In this document: positions 26,797-35,631 of the stretch, in pieces
How the letters are laid out: each line of letters begins with the position of its first letter
Numbering within the stretch: the stretch's first letter is position 1
DNA from: Bacteroidota bacterium
GTDB taxonomy: Bacteria; Bacteroidota; Bacteroidia; B-17B0; Aurantibacillaceae
Direction of reading: 5' to 3'
Length of the DNA: 64,000 bases
NCBI GenBank assembly: GCA_021156365.1
Contig: JAJNDK010000003.1
Location: 248,001-312,000, forward strand
Notes under the pieces: model-generated
Told to the model about the DNA's origin: nothing
The model's database searches: none
Seen by the model: only the letters and a program-made list of their open reading frames with translations
Made by a program: the position numbers and the translations under genes

Positions 26797-27711
26797 TTAA
26801 ATCTTCACTTTTTCCCCCTCCAGGGCCAGCAAAGTATTGTCGAAAAGAGGCCGGGCCTCCAGCAAAAAAGGGCTGGAATCCTCATACCTGGCGGAGAAAT
26901 GCCCTAACAACAATTTTTTAACATTCGCCTTTTGGGCAATCGTAGCGGCATCTTCGGCAGTGGAGTGGAAGGTAGATCTTGCCCGGTCTTTCATGTCCTT
27001 CAGAAAGGTAGATTCGTGGTAAAGCAGATCGGCATTGGCAATATGCGGCAATATGTCTTCGAAGTAGCAGGTATCGCTGCAGTAGGCAAAACTTCGTGTC
27101 CGGTCCGGATTTTTTGTCAACAGCCTGTTAGCAATAGTATCTCCTTCATCATTTATAGCATCCTGTCCGATACGAAGCTTATGGATCTCTGCTATGGAAA
27201 CCTTGTATTTTTCCAGGGCTTCTTTCACGATCTTCCGGCCTCCTTCTTTTTCACGGAACATAAAGCCACAGCAGGCAATGCGATGACTGAGTGGAAAGGA
27301 AGTAATGCTGAGCTTTTTATCGTCCAAAAGAAGTTTGGGCTGTTTAGGATCTGTATAATTATAAATGATCTCGTAGTTAAGAACGGTTTGCGAATGTTTG
27401 TTCTGTATATCGATGATCTCTTTTAATTCGGGAAAACAAAATAAATACAGCGGCTTTTTACGTCCGAGCAGATGCATGCTTTGCAGAAGACCCAACAGCC
27501 CCAGGTAATGATCACCGTGCAAGTGAGAGATCAGGATGTGATCGATGCGGTGCATATTCAGCTTGTATTTGCGCAGCTGCATTTGGGTACCTTCGCCGCA
27601 GTCGATCAAAAAAAAACGCTCAGCTGCATTTAACAGCTGAGCGGATGGATTTCTTTTGGTAGTGGGAGAGGCGGAACCGGTGCCTAATATCGTTATTTCA
27701 AATCTTTGCAT
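26797..27711 (-). CDS. rnz: Ribonuclease Z
   Basis: RNase Z is the metallo-beta-lactamase endonuclease that cuts the 3' trailer from tRNA precursors. The 304-residue protein has the metal motif ILISHLHGDHYLGLLGLLQ, the N-terminal ILGTGSASPTTKRNPSAQ, the aspartate in FAYCSDTCYFED and the late histidines in TFHSTAEDAATIAQKA and LLLGHFSARYED. This matters here because the tRNA-Asp gene in this window lacks an encoded CCA. Start and preceding stop overlap by one base, so it is translated with the sorting-domain protein gene upstream. Confidence 0.93.
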   Translation of the reverse strand: MQRFEITILGTGSASPTTKRNPSAQLLNAAERFFLIDCGEGTQMQLRKYKLNMHRIDHILISHLHGDHYLGLLGLLQSMHLLGRKKPLYLFCFPELKEIIDIQNKHSQTVLNYEIIYNYTDPKQPKLLLDDKKLSITSFPLSHRIACCGFMFREKEGGRKIVKEALEKYKVSIAEIHKLRIGQDAINDEGDTIANRLLTKNPDRTRSFAYCSDTCYFEDILPHIANADLLYHESTFLKDMKDRARSTFHSTAEDAATIAQKANVKKLLLGHFSARYEDSSPFLLEARPLFDNTLLALEGEKVKI

Positions 27712-28490
27712 TAATCGTTGTTTACGATCAATCGTTTGGTGATTGATTTTCCTTCGAATTCAAGGGTATAGAGGTATACTCCGGAAGCCAGCTCATTTAC
27801 ATCCAGCTCAAAAGAGTTTTCGCCCTGTTTTCCTTCTGCTTTTTTCGAAAGGATGTTTTTGCCCAATGTATTGTAAAGGCTCAGTTTACTGGTACCGCTT
27901 TTTGGCAGGGAATATTTGATCAGCGAAACAGAGCTGGAAGGATTAGGAATCGGATTGCTTACTTCAAATTTGGAAGCAGTTGCATCGTTCAGTCCGATCG
28001 GAGTGTTGATCACAATTTTGTAATACGTCAGGGTTTGTGTATTTACGCTGCTAAAAGGGAATTCCGTTACATAGGTCTTCAGCTGAAATGAAAGCATATA
28101 GGTGCCTGCTGTAGTAGGTGTTCCATAGATCACCATGCAGCTGGTATCATTTCCGGGAAAATGAAAATTAGCCGGAGTGCCGGCAAGGCTCAATCCCGGA
28201 GGCAAACCGTAGTTAACCGGTGAGGAAATATTTGTCTGCAGATCGATGTGTGAAAAATGAACATTTCCCAGACCTGCTACGGTAGTATCATAAGGAACCC
28301 TGATGGTCACGTTTTGTGTATAGGGTGTGCCGACATTGCCGCTTACAAAATTGGTAGCGCTATCGGGCCATACACCGTATTCTCCCGTTGCAAGCCAGAC
28401 CATATCATACTGGCAGGTTTGAGACTTCGATTCATAAAAAGAGAAAAATAGTACCGCAAAAAAAGCAAAGTAGAGTTTTTTCATAGTCAT
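27711..28490 (-). CDS. Secreted protein with type IX sorting domain
   Basis: A 259-residue secreted protein: signal peptide (MTMKKLYFAFFAVLFFSFY), a beta-rich domain (about residues 25-170) with IRVPYDTTVAGLGNVHFSHI and LPPGLSLAGTPANFHFPG that recalls putative-Ig or cadherin-like modules, and a C-terminal type A sorting domain (from about residue 185: NPIPNPSSSVSLIKYSLP, YNTLGKNILSKKAEG, GVYLYTLEFEGKSITKRLIV). The sorting domain marks it for export through the type IX system coded at the start of this window and for surface attachment or release. It is transcribed with rnz. Confidence 0.88.
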   Translation of the reverse strand: MTMKKLYFAFFAVLFFSFYESKSQTCQYDMVWLATGEYGVWPDSATNFVSGNVGTPYTQNVTIRVPYDTTVAGLGNVHFSHIDLQTNISSPVNYGLPPGLSLAGTPANFHFPGNDTSCMVIYGTPTTAGTYMLSFQLKTYVTEFPFSSVNTQTLTYYKIVINTPIGLNDATASKFEVSNPIPNPSSSVSLIKYSLPKSGTSKLSLYNTLGKNILSKKAEGKQGENSFELDVNELASGVYLYTLEFEGKSITKRLIVNND

Positions 28491-28525
28491 GTTTTGTTTG
28501 TTAGTTGAACTGCTAAGATAGCAGA

Positions 28526-28867
28526 TTAGGATAACTTTTGCAAGCCTTCCTCGATAGAATTTGCAATATGGATAATGGAATCCAATTGGGAAATGGAGAT
28601 CAGTTTTTTAACCGTATCATTCAGGTTGCAAAGCACAAATTTGCCTCCGGCGTTTTTACACAGCCTGTTCCCTACCAGGATAGCACTCAGGCCGGAAGAA
28701 TCACAGTAACGGGCATTTTTAAGATCGAACAGGATGTACTTTATTCCGTCCGAGTTCAGGATCACGAGCTCGGACTTCAGCAGTGGAGATACACTGCTAT
28801 CCAGCTTGTCCACATTGATGGAGACTTCCGCGTGCTGATCTTTTTTATGAATAGTAAATTCTGTCAT
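28526..28867 (-). CDS. STAS domain protein, anti-sigma factor antagonist-like
   Basis: A 113-residue single STAS domain of the SpoIIAA/RsbV kind, counted from the ATG at 28867. The conserved phospho-site region reads NARYCDSSGLSAILVGNRLC, with serines where the family is phosphorylated, followed by AGGKFVLCNLNDTVKKLI. Such proteins bind an anti-sigma or other partner only when unphosphorylated. The upstream gene on the same strand is a SpoIIE-type phosphatase (55 bases away), the class of enzyme that removes this phosphate, so the pair likely forms a partner-switching module. The matching kinase is not in the window. Confidence 0.9.
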   Translation of the reverse strand: MTEFTIHKKDQHAEVSINVDKLDSSVSPLLKSELVILNSDGIKYILFDLKNARYCDSSGLSAILVGNRLCKNAGGKFVLCNLNDTVKKLISISQLDSIIHIANSIEEGLQKLS

Positions 28868-28921
28868 AGGAGACTGCAAATATAGAAAAAAATACGAACA
28901 GTCGAAACACCCCGTCTACAG

Positions 28922-31384
28922 CTACAACTGAACCCCGATGACCAGGAAGTCGTCTACCTGCTCGTTGGTGCCCATCCATGTTTGCATTTCCTGCTCCAGC
29001 CGGTCGCGGTGCCCTGAAATAGGTATGGATTGAAGGTTTTTCAGGATCTCTTTGAAACGGGCCGTCATTAGTTTTTTACCCTTCTCGCCACCAAACTGAT
29101 CGGCATATCCGTCGGAGAACAGATAGAAGGTATCGCCGCTCTGAAGGTTCAGCTCGTGCATATCAAATTCCTGGTTCGTGGATGTATACCCGCCGATAGC
29201 GGCTTTGGTGGGTTTCAGCTCTATGAATTCCTTATTTTTGAAAACATATACGGGTCGGTTGGCCATGGAGAACTGTACAACGTATTCATGCTCCTTTTTC
29301 TGGTCGATAACTGCCAGCGCAATATCCAATCCATCCCTCGTAGCGTTTTGCGCCAGCGTCTGTTTCAGGGCTTTTTTAATTCCTTTGTTGAGGCGTTTCA
29401 AAATGGCATTCGGCTCATTATAGATCCGTGCGCTGGTATCCAGTTTCTGGTAGCTAACAACGCTCATCAATGCTCCAGGAACCCCGTGCCCTGTACAGTC
29501 TGCTGCAGCTATTATCAGTTGGGTCTCATTTTCAGTATTCTTCTTTTTTACAGAGGCGAAGTAATAGAAATCACCACTGACAATGTCTTTTGGTTTATAA
29601 TAAACAAAACTGTTGGGCAGGTGTTTACGTATCTGCTCATCATCTGGGAGCAGGGCCGTCTGGATCCGTTTGGAATAATTGATACTATCGGTGATCTCTT
29701 TTTTCTGTGTTTCGATCTGTTGTTTTTGCCTGCCCAGCTGGATATTCACTAATTTTTGTTTACGCTGGCTTCTGAAGATCACAATGGCAAGAACGAGAAC
29801 GAGCAGCAAACCGATAAAAGAAAAGATCGTATACATTTGCTGTTTGTGTAGTTCTGCTTCTTTGATCGCATCTTTTTTTGCCTGTTCCAGCTCGTGCACC
29901 TTTTCCTGTTCGGTGAATTCGAATTGGAGCTGTTGCTGAACCAGTTTTTTTGTAGTCTCTTCGTTTCGTGAGCTGTCGCTGAGGTTTTTGAAAAGCACGT
30001 GGTAGTGAAACGCATTTTTAAAATCACCCGATCTTTCGTAGATCTTGTATAAGCTTTCGCAAACCGATCTTTTATTGGCGATCACATTCACTTCATTAGC
30101 GATCGCGAGACTTTCTTCCGCATATTTTTTTGCCAGCTTAAAGTCTTTTTTCTTAAAATACAGATCGGAAAGCGAGGTAAGCACATTGCCTTCAGTGGCT
30201 CTGTTACCAATCTCTTTAGACAGATCGAGCGACCTGAAAAGAAATTCTTCGGCTTTGGAATAATTGAGGCGGAGCGTGTGCAGGTCGCCGATCATATTAT
30301 AACAATCGGAGACTCTCCAGTTATCATTGATCTCGTTTGCAATGCTGATCGACCGGTTGAAATATTCCATGGCAAGATCATATTGATTCTCAGTTTTTTT
30401 GAGCATGCCGAGTGCAAAATAGCAATAAGACTTCGTGTATTTGTAATTGATCTGCGTAGAGATGGAAAGCGATTTTTTGTAATAGGTTTCGGCATTCTCA
30501 TGATCCACCTCGGTCCTGAACACATCGCCCATAGAGGCGTAACAATCGGCCATACGGATATTATCTTTCAGGTCTTTGGCCAGCAATAAGGATTTTTGCA
30601 GGTACTCCAGGGCTTTGCTGTGTTCGGAGTTGTATAGATAGATCTCTCCCACCGAATAATAATTGTTGGAAGCAAGGTTTTTGTTATTGATCTTGATGGA
30701 TTTGTCGATCGATTCGTTCAGGTATTTAAGCGCCAGTGGAAGGTCGCTTTGCTGGCGGTATACCTCTCCGATGGCTGTGAGAATATATGCCTGCTGGTTC
30801 TGATCGTTTATTTTTTCTGCCAGTTTCAGTGCCTTATTGAAAAGCAGGATGGCCGAATCTCCTTTTTGTTGCACGCGGTTCACTTCTCCTAAGTTCCGCA
30901 GGCAATACACGATGCGTTCATTGTCATCAATTTGATTTGCATAAAAGATCGCCTCGTTCAGAAACTGGTTGGCTTTTGCAAAGTCGTTCTGTATGCGGTA
31001 GAGCGCGCCGGTCCAGGAAAGTGCCTGGGCGATCAGTTTTTTATTATTGATCTGCTTGGCAATAACAAGGCTTTTGGTATAGCAATCAAGTGTATTCTCA
31101 TAATCGTCCTGGTAATAAAAAGCGATCCCTTGTTTGTGAATAGCATCTGCGATACCATATTGATAATTGATGGATTTTGCGATTTTCAGCGCTTCATCTG
31201 CATATTTTTTTGTTTTGGCAGGATCGGAGTTTACCAGCTTTTCAGCTAATAGGTTCAGCGTATTTACTTTTTCCTGTCCCTGCAAAGAGGATAAAACAGA
31301 TTCCAAAGAATCCGTATTCTGCCCTGTGGAAAAAAAAGGCAGCAGTATGAACAGAAAGAGTTTATACGAAAAAGGACACCTCAT
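28922..31384 (-). CDS. TPR and SpoIIE-type PP2C phosphatase, membrane-bound
   Basis: An 820-residue signalling protein: signal peptide (MRCPFSYKLFLFILLPFFST), about ten tetratricopeptide repeats in the periplasm (about residues 40-460, e.g. GIAFYYQDDYENTLDCYTKS), one transmembrane helix (about 518-540, IFSFIGLLLVLVLAIVIF), a coiled coil with KKEITDSINYSKRIQTALLP, and a cytoplasmic SpoIIE phosphatase domain (about 595-820) with AADCTGHGVPGALMS and LFSDGYADQFGGEKGKK carrying the metal-binding aspartates. It should sense something in the periplasm and dephosphorylate a cytoplasmic STAS partner, most simply the neighbour at 28526. A relative with the same plan is at 50205. Confidence 0.92.
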   Translation of the reverse strand: MRCPFSYKLFLFILLPFFSTGQNTDSLESVLSSLQGQEKVNTLNLLAEKLVNSDPAKTKKYADEALKIAKSINYQYGIADAIHKQGIAFYYQDDYENTLDCYTKSLVIAKQINNKKLIAQALSWTGALYRIQNDFAKANQFLNEAIFYANQIDDNERIVYCLRNLGEVNRVQQKGDSAILLFNKALKLAEKINDQNQQAYILTAIGEVYRQQSDLPLALKYLNESIDKSIKINNKNLASNNYYSVGEIYLYNSEHSKALEYLQKSLLLAKDLKDNIRMADCYASMGDVFRTEVDHENAETYYKKSLSISTQINYKYTKSYCYFALGMLKKTENQYDLAMEYFNRSISIANEINDNWRVSDCYNMIGDLHTLRLNYSKAEEFLFRSLDLSKEIGNRATEGNVLTSLSDLYFKKKDFKLAKKYAEESLAIANEVNVIANKRSVCESLYKIYERSGDFKNAFHYHVLFKNLSDSSRNEETTKKLVQQQLQFEFTEQEKVHELEQAKKDAIKEAELHKQQMYTIFSFIGLLLVLVLAIVIFRSQRKQKLVNIQLGRQKQQIETQKKEITDSINYSKRIQTALLPDDEQIRKHLPNSFVYYKPKDIVSGDFYYFASVKKKNTENETQLIIAAADCTGHGVPGALMSVVSYQKLDTSARIYNEPNAILKRLNKGIKKALKQTLAQNATRDGLDIALAVIDQKKEHEYVVQFSMANRPVYVFKNKEFIELKPTKAAIGGYTSTNQEFDMHELNLQSGDTFYLFSDGYADQFGGEKGKKLMTARFKEILKNLQSIPISGHRDRLEQEMQTWMGTNEQVDDFLVIGVQL

Positions 31385-31427
31385 AAAGCTTGTTACAAGG
31401 TAGCAATTTTTTTAAAAGGAGGAAAAT

Positions 31428-32546
31428 CTACGCCTTTGCTGCTTCTTTCATGTTCGTTACGAACTCATCAAAGAGGTAACGGCTGTCATAAGGGCCAGGA
31501 TTGGACTCCGGATGATACTGCACGCAGAACACTTTTTTGCTTTTCATGCGGATACCTTCGATCGTGTGATCATTGAGGTTCATGTGCGTGATCTCCACAT
31601 CCGGATTTTTCTTCAGGTCTTCCGGTGTGATGCTGAATCCGTGGTTTTGAGAAGTGATCTCGCTTTTTCCGCTGATGAGGTTTTTCACCGGGCTGTTGAT
31701 GCCGCGGTGACCTGCGTGCATCTTATAGGTAGAGATCCCCAGCGATTCTGCGATCAGCTGATGGCCAAGGCATATGCCAAATACAGGAATATTGGTGTCT
31801 ATCACTTTTTTTACCAGCTCTATTTCTTCTTTCATTACGCCCGGATCGCCGGGGCCGTTGCTGATCATGAATCCATGTGGTTTGAAGGCAAGCATATCTT
31901 CCAGCTTTGCATTCATCGGGAATACTTTTACATGACAACCCCTTTCTACGAGGCAGCGAACAATATTTTGTTTTACACCGTAATCCATCAGGGCTACACG
32001 GTAAGCCGCATTCGCCTCTTTTTCTTCGTAAGGTTCGGTGGTGGCCACTTTCGACGATAATTCCAGCCCGTGCATGGACGGAACTTTGGCAAGCTGTTTT
32101 TTGAGATCGTCTATCGAATGATTTTCGGAAGTAATGATGCAGTTCATGGAGCCTTTGTCGCGGATGTAACGTACGATCGCGCGCGTATCCACATCTGAGA
32201 TACATACGATACCTGCTTTTTCGAGATAATCCTGCAGGGATCCGGTAGCTCTTTTGCGGGAATAGCCATTATTGAACTTTTTGCAGATCATCCCGGCAAT
32301 CTTGATAGACTTACTTTCTACTTCATCTGTTTGTACGCCGTAATTCCCGACATGTACATTGGTCATGGTAACTACCTGCCCGAAATAGGAAGGATCGGTA
32401 AAGATCTCCTGGTAGCCTGTCATCCCGGTATTGAAGCAGATCTCGCCGGTGGTGGTACCTGTTTTGCCAGCTGCTTTTCCTTCAAAAATAGTCCCGTCCT
32501 CTAAAAGTAAAATGGCTTTTTGTTTCTCCTGGTACTTCAATTGCAT
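31428..32546 (-). CDS. carA: Carbamoyl-phosphate synthase small chain
   Basis: CarA is the glutaminase subunit that supplies ammonia to CarB for carbamoyl phosphate, a precursor of arginine and pyrimidines. The 372-residue protein has the small-subunit N-terminal domain (ILLLEDGTIFEGKAAGKTG, FNTGMTGYQEIFTDPSY) and a class I glutamine amidotransferase domain with the nucleophile in VFGICLGHQLIAES and the His-Glu pair in FCVQYHPESNPGPYDS. The ATG at 32546 is preferred over an in-frame TTG two codons upstream. carB is not adjacent. Confidence 0.96.
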   Translation of the reverse strand: MQLKYQEKQKAILLLEDGTIFEGKAAGKTGTTTGEICFNTGMTGYQEIFTDPSYFGQVVTMTNVHVGNYGVQTDEVESKSIKIAGMICKKFNNGYSRKRATGSLQDYLEKAGIVCISDVDTRAIVRYIRDKGSMNCIITSENHSIDDLKKQLAKVPSMHGLELSSKVATTEPYEEKEANAAYRVALMDYGVKQNIVRCLVERGCHVKVFPMNAKLEDMLAFKPHGFMISNGPGDPGVMKEEIELVKKVIDTNIPVFGICLGHQLIAESLGISTYKMHAGHRGINSPVKNLISGKSEITSQNHGFSITPEDLKKNPDVEITHMNLNDHTIEGIRMKSKKVFCVQYHPESNPGPYDSRYLFDEFVTNMKEAAKA

Positions 32547-32642
32547 ATCCAATGGTTATATTGGGTGGCAAAATTGCTAAAAAATGCTGATTTTACGGGG
32601 GACTGTTGATTAGTTTTTAAAATAATATTCCCGGGACCAGGG

Positions 32643-32671
32643 AAAAAAAAAGTCCCGAACGAATCGGGACT
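32643..32671 (-). terminator. Terminator of tRNA-Asp
   Basis: An 8-base-pair stem (32651-32658 with 32664-32671), five-base loop and, on the minus strand, a run of eight Ts. It lies 25 bases downstream of the tRNA. Confidence 0.85.
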
Positions 32672-32695
32672 TAATTTAAGTGCTTGATTTTCAAG

Positions 32696-32769
32696 CGGTC
32701 CGGACGGGACTCGAACCCGCGACCTCCGCCGTGACAGGGCGGCATTCTAACCAGCTGAACTACCGGACC
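32696..32769 (-). tRNA. tRNA-Asp (anticodon GTC)
   Basis: A 74-nucleotide cloverleaf: acceptor arms GGTCCGG and CCGGACC with discriminator G, D-arm with GGTTA, anticodon loop CTGTCAC between CCGCC and GGCGG, and the T-loop TTCGAGT. Anticodon GTC is at 32735-32733. The 3' CCA is not encoded, so it must be added after processing. Confidence 0.97.
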
Positions 32770-32906
32770 AACAACCAAAATTTCTTTTGGGAGTGCAAAT
32801 GTACAAATAAGTTTTAATTCACAAAAAAAATTGTGAAAAATAATTTTCTTTTTCGGGAACTAAAGATAGCCCGGCACTATAAAAAAAACAACTACTTTCA
32901 ATATAT

Positions 32907-34610
32907 ATGAAGAAACCTCTTGTTTTTTTACTCCCATTTTTGTTGTGCCTTCTTAGTTGTACGAACACGGATAAACAGGAAAGTCGCATCCGGATAGTTA
33001 CCTTCTGCGATGGGTATTCAGCCGAAGAGGTAGAGCGCAACATTACAGCTCCTATAGAGAACGCATTTAAAGATGTAAGCACCAGCTCCATCACATCTGC
33101 CGGAAAATGTATCATCACGCTTTCTTCAGAAGTATCTGCCGATTCATTACGTATGCTTGCCCAAGACCGCATGCCTGTAAAATACCTTCCAAAAGACACC
33201 AAGCCTGTGATCCAAAACTATACCGATCCGGATGCTGCCGTTATCCGCTATGTTTTGACAAGTGATGTGCTTCCCCTGACAGAGCTTCGTAAATGGGATG
33301 AAGAGGTACTGGCTGCCGAACTGGAACGATGGCCCGCTGTTACAGCTGCCTATGCTGTTGGCGGCGGAGAAGAAGTTTTCCTGATCGATCCCGATCTTCA
33401 TAAATTAAACAGCTTTGGAATCGGAATGGATGAGTTTGCGAATGCAATTGAAAGGAGCTTATATCCTGTAGAAACGCTTCCCGGCAAATTGAACCTGAAT
33501 ATAAAAGCAAAAATAAAAACGCCGGAAGAGATCGCCAATATGATCATAAAAACAAGCGGATCAACTGCAATTATGGTAAAAGATGTAGCGCAGGTATCTC
33601 TTAGCGTGAAAGAGACTAACGAGGCAGTGTATAATGCAGATAAGCCATCCATTGAAGGGATCGTAACGTTTAAGAACGGCTTGTCTCCGATCGAAATAAA
33701 AAAACAGTTTTATTCAGTGTTGGAGCAGGTAAAGAAGAAAGGGATGCCTGCTGGCATTTCCATCCATCCTTTTTTTGAGCCGGGAAACAGGAAGTCAACA
33801 GGCATTTTTAAAGTACAGCTCCCTTCAGGGCTATCTCATAAAGACAGACATGACGCATGGATGAAGATATGGCAGGCAGTGCAAAAAACCGAAGGCGTAG
33901 TATCCTTTGTTTCCGAAACCGGATATTCGGTAAATGAAAATACGGAAGAAGAGAATTGCCTGAATTTTTATATAGACATTGGCCAAAACCAAAACACAGT
34001 GGAAGTCGAAAATGCCCTGCAGGAAAAACTGGATGCTTTTCCGGGAATGCGGTATTGGTTTGTTCATCCTGCGTCCGGAGAATGGCCGGCTGATTATAGC
34101 ATTAAGATTTTCTCAGAGGATGAAGGAAAGATGAGGGAAGCCATGACCGAATGGAGAAAAAAACTGGAACTTGTAAAGGGCCTGAAGAATATCCACAGCA
34201 AGGGTGATCAGCAAATTCCGGAATTGAATTTTAAAACAGACAGGGAGAAAGCTGCACAGTATGGTATAAGTATAGATCTGCTCCAAAAAACCGTGCGTTT
34301 TCCTTTGGAAGCGAAAGTATGGAGCGCCGGGCTGGAAATACCCGTACAGCTGAAAATACTACATGGAGCAGAAATAAACGATCTCAGTTTCCTGAAAATA
34401 AACAGCAGGAATGGCCTGATACCTGTTATGGAATTAATAACGATAGAGGAGAGAAGTGTCTCTTTCACTATTTTGCATGAAGATGCCAGGACATATACAG
34501 CGCTTTCTTTTACGGTGGCAGACGAAAATGCTCTACAAGCGCTGCAGGAACAGTTGCAAAAACAGGCAGCAGGATCCGGGGACCTCCTGATCAGGTTGGA
34601 AAAAGACTAG
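32907..34610 (+). CDS. Lipoprotein resembling the RND efflux porter without membrane helices
   Basis: A 567-residue lipoprotein (signal MKKPLVFLLPFLLCLLSC, lipidated Cys-18) whose body reads like the two periplasmic loops of an RND permease (AcrB/CusA family) joined together. The first half has YSAEEVERNITAPIENAFKD, matching the PGxSPEEVExxVTxPIExAL start of RND porters, then the ELRKWDEEVLAAELERWPAV, LNSFGIGMDEFANAI and IMVKDVAQVSLSVKETNEAV segments. The second half (from about residue 300) repeats the plan with LNFYIDIG, REKAAQYGISIDLLQKTV and NGLIPVMELITIE. None of the twelve RND helices nor the proton-relay region is present. It stands alone without membrane-fusion or outer membrane factor genes. 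Role unknown; a docking or substrate-binding part of a pump is only inferred. Confidence 0.75.
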   Translation: MKKPLVFLLPFLLCLLSCTNTDKQESRIRIVTFCDGYSAEEVERNITAPIENAFKDVSTSSITSAGKCIITLSSEVSADSLRMLAQDRMPVKYLPKDTKPVIQNYTDPDAAVIRYVLTSDVLPLTELRKWDEEVLAAELERWPAVTAAYAVGGGEEVFLIDPDLHKLNSFGIGMDEFANAIERSLYPVETLPGKLNLNIKAKIKTPEEIANMIIKTSGSTAIMVKDVAQVSLSVKETNEAVYNADKPSIEGIVTFKNGLSPIEIKKQFYSVLEQVKKKGMPAGISIHPFFEPGNRKSTGIFKVQLPSGLSHKDRHDAWMKIWQAVQKTEGVVSFVSETGYSVNENTEEENCLNFYIDIGQNQNTVEVENALQEKLDAFPGMRYWFVHPASGEWPADYSIKIFSEDEGKMREAMTEWRKKLELVKGLKNIHSKGDQQIPELNFKTDREKAAQYGISIDLLQKTVRFPLEAKVWSAGLEIPVQLKILHGAEINDLSFLKINSRNGLIPVMELITIEERSVSFTILHEDARTYTALSFTVADENALQALQEQLQKQAAGSGDLLIRLEKD

Positions 34611-34699
34611 AGAACGACATCCATATTTCCTGATCCCACACGTGTGAAATACGTTCCGGCGGGCACAATATTTTCTATAGAGATACAAATTGCCTGGCT

Positions 34700-35344
34700 A
34701 TGGAAGATACCATTCATCATAAGCAGTACCGGAACGAATTAGTAAAGCTTTTGCATGAAAAAGGTATCAGCGACGAAAAAGTACTGGAATCGATCAGAAG
34801 AGTACCGCGACATTTGTTCATCGAAGCAAAACTCAGTGTAAAAGACATGTATGAAGACGAACCCATTGGGATCGGGCAGGGGCAAACCATTTCCCAGCCT
34901 TTCACGGTGGCCTGGCAAACACAATTACTGGATATTGTATCCGGCGATAAAATACTGGAGATCGGCACAGGTTCCGGTTATCAGGCTGCGGTCTTATACA
35001 TAATGGGGGCAGAGGTCTTTACGATCGAGCGGCAAAAAAAGCTCTATGACGAAACCAAAAAGCGGATTACCCGCCTGGGTTATTCGCAGATCCATCTATT
35101 CTATGGCGATGGCAACAGGGGACTTCCGGAACTAGCTCCTTTTGATAAGATCCTTGTAACGGCGGCGGCTCCTTCCATACCGGACCTGCTTGTTGAACAA
35201 CTCAGGATAGGAGGCTCACTCGTCGTACCTGTGAATGGGGGACTTCAACGGATGCTCAAAATAACAAAACTGTCGGAAACGGAAACACGGATAGAGGACC
35301 ACGGGCACTTTCGTTTTGTTCCTTTATTGCCCGGAACGGAGTAA
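34700..35344 (+). CDS. pcm: Protein-L-isoaspartate O-methyltransferase
   Basis: Pcm methylates isoaspartyl residues in aged proteins so they can be repaired. The 214-residue protein shows VLESIRRVPRHLFIEAKL, the active-site region GIGQGQTISQPFTVAWQTQL, the SAM-binding motif ILEIGTGSGYQAAVLYIMGA, LFYGDGNRGLPELAPFDKIL and GGSLVVPVNGG. Start and length are normal. It is a stress-survival enzyme, which fits with the DUF892 protein 1.4 kb downstream, though a shared transcript is not shown. Confidence 0.95.
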   Translation: MEDTIHHKQYRNELVKLLHEKGISDEKVLESIRRVPRHLFIEAKLSVKDMYEDEPIGIGQGQTISQPFTVAWQTQLLDIVSGDKILEIGTGSGYQAAVLYIMGAEVFTIERQKKLYDETKKRITRLGYSQIHLFYGDGNRGLPELAPFDKILVTAAAPSIPDLLVEQLRIGGSLVVPVNGGLQRMLKITKLSETETRIEDHGHFRFVPLLPGTE

Positions 35345-35582
35345 GTTTTTGTTTGATATATCTCAGCATCGTTTTTTGTCCCTGTTAGTGGCAAAATTTT
35401 CCTACCAGGGGATCTACTGTGGAATAGATGTTATGAAAACTATACGAAATTGTAAGTTAGATAAGGAAATTGCTACCCATCCTGCTGGCATGAATTTTTC
35501 TTGAAGTATTTTTTTCCACGCAGCACATTGATTTTCTACGGAAAAAAATTCCCCGGCCCTTTATTATCAATGATTTCAGAGC

Positions 35583-35598
35583 TGGCACAGGGCTTGAA
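35583..35598 (+). promoter_or_regulatory. Weak sigma-54-like promoter candidate
   Basis: TGGCAC at 35583-35588, five bases, then TTGAA at 35594-35598 resembles the sigma-54 form TGGCAC-N5-TTGCA, but the -12 GC is replaced by GA. The predicted start would be about 20 bases before the ATG at 35632. No other promoter was found in the 287-base gap after pcm. Confidence 0.3.
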
Positions 35599-35631
35599 TG
35601 CCCCGGGGTGAACTTTAAAAAACATTCCATT

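Noticed and set aside
34611-34699. Short minus-strand reading frame ending in VPAGTYFTRVGSGNMDVVL
   Set aside because: It faintly recalls the end of a sorting domain or beta-helix protein, but it is under 40 codons, lies against the pcm start and has no upstream continuation, so it cannot be supported as a gene remnant.
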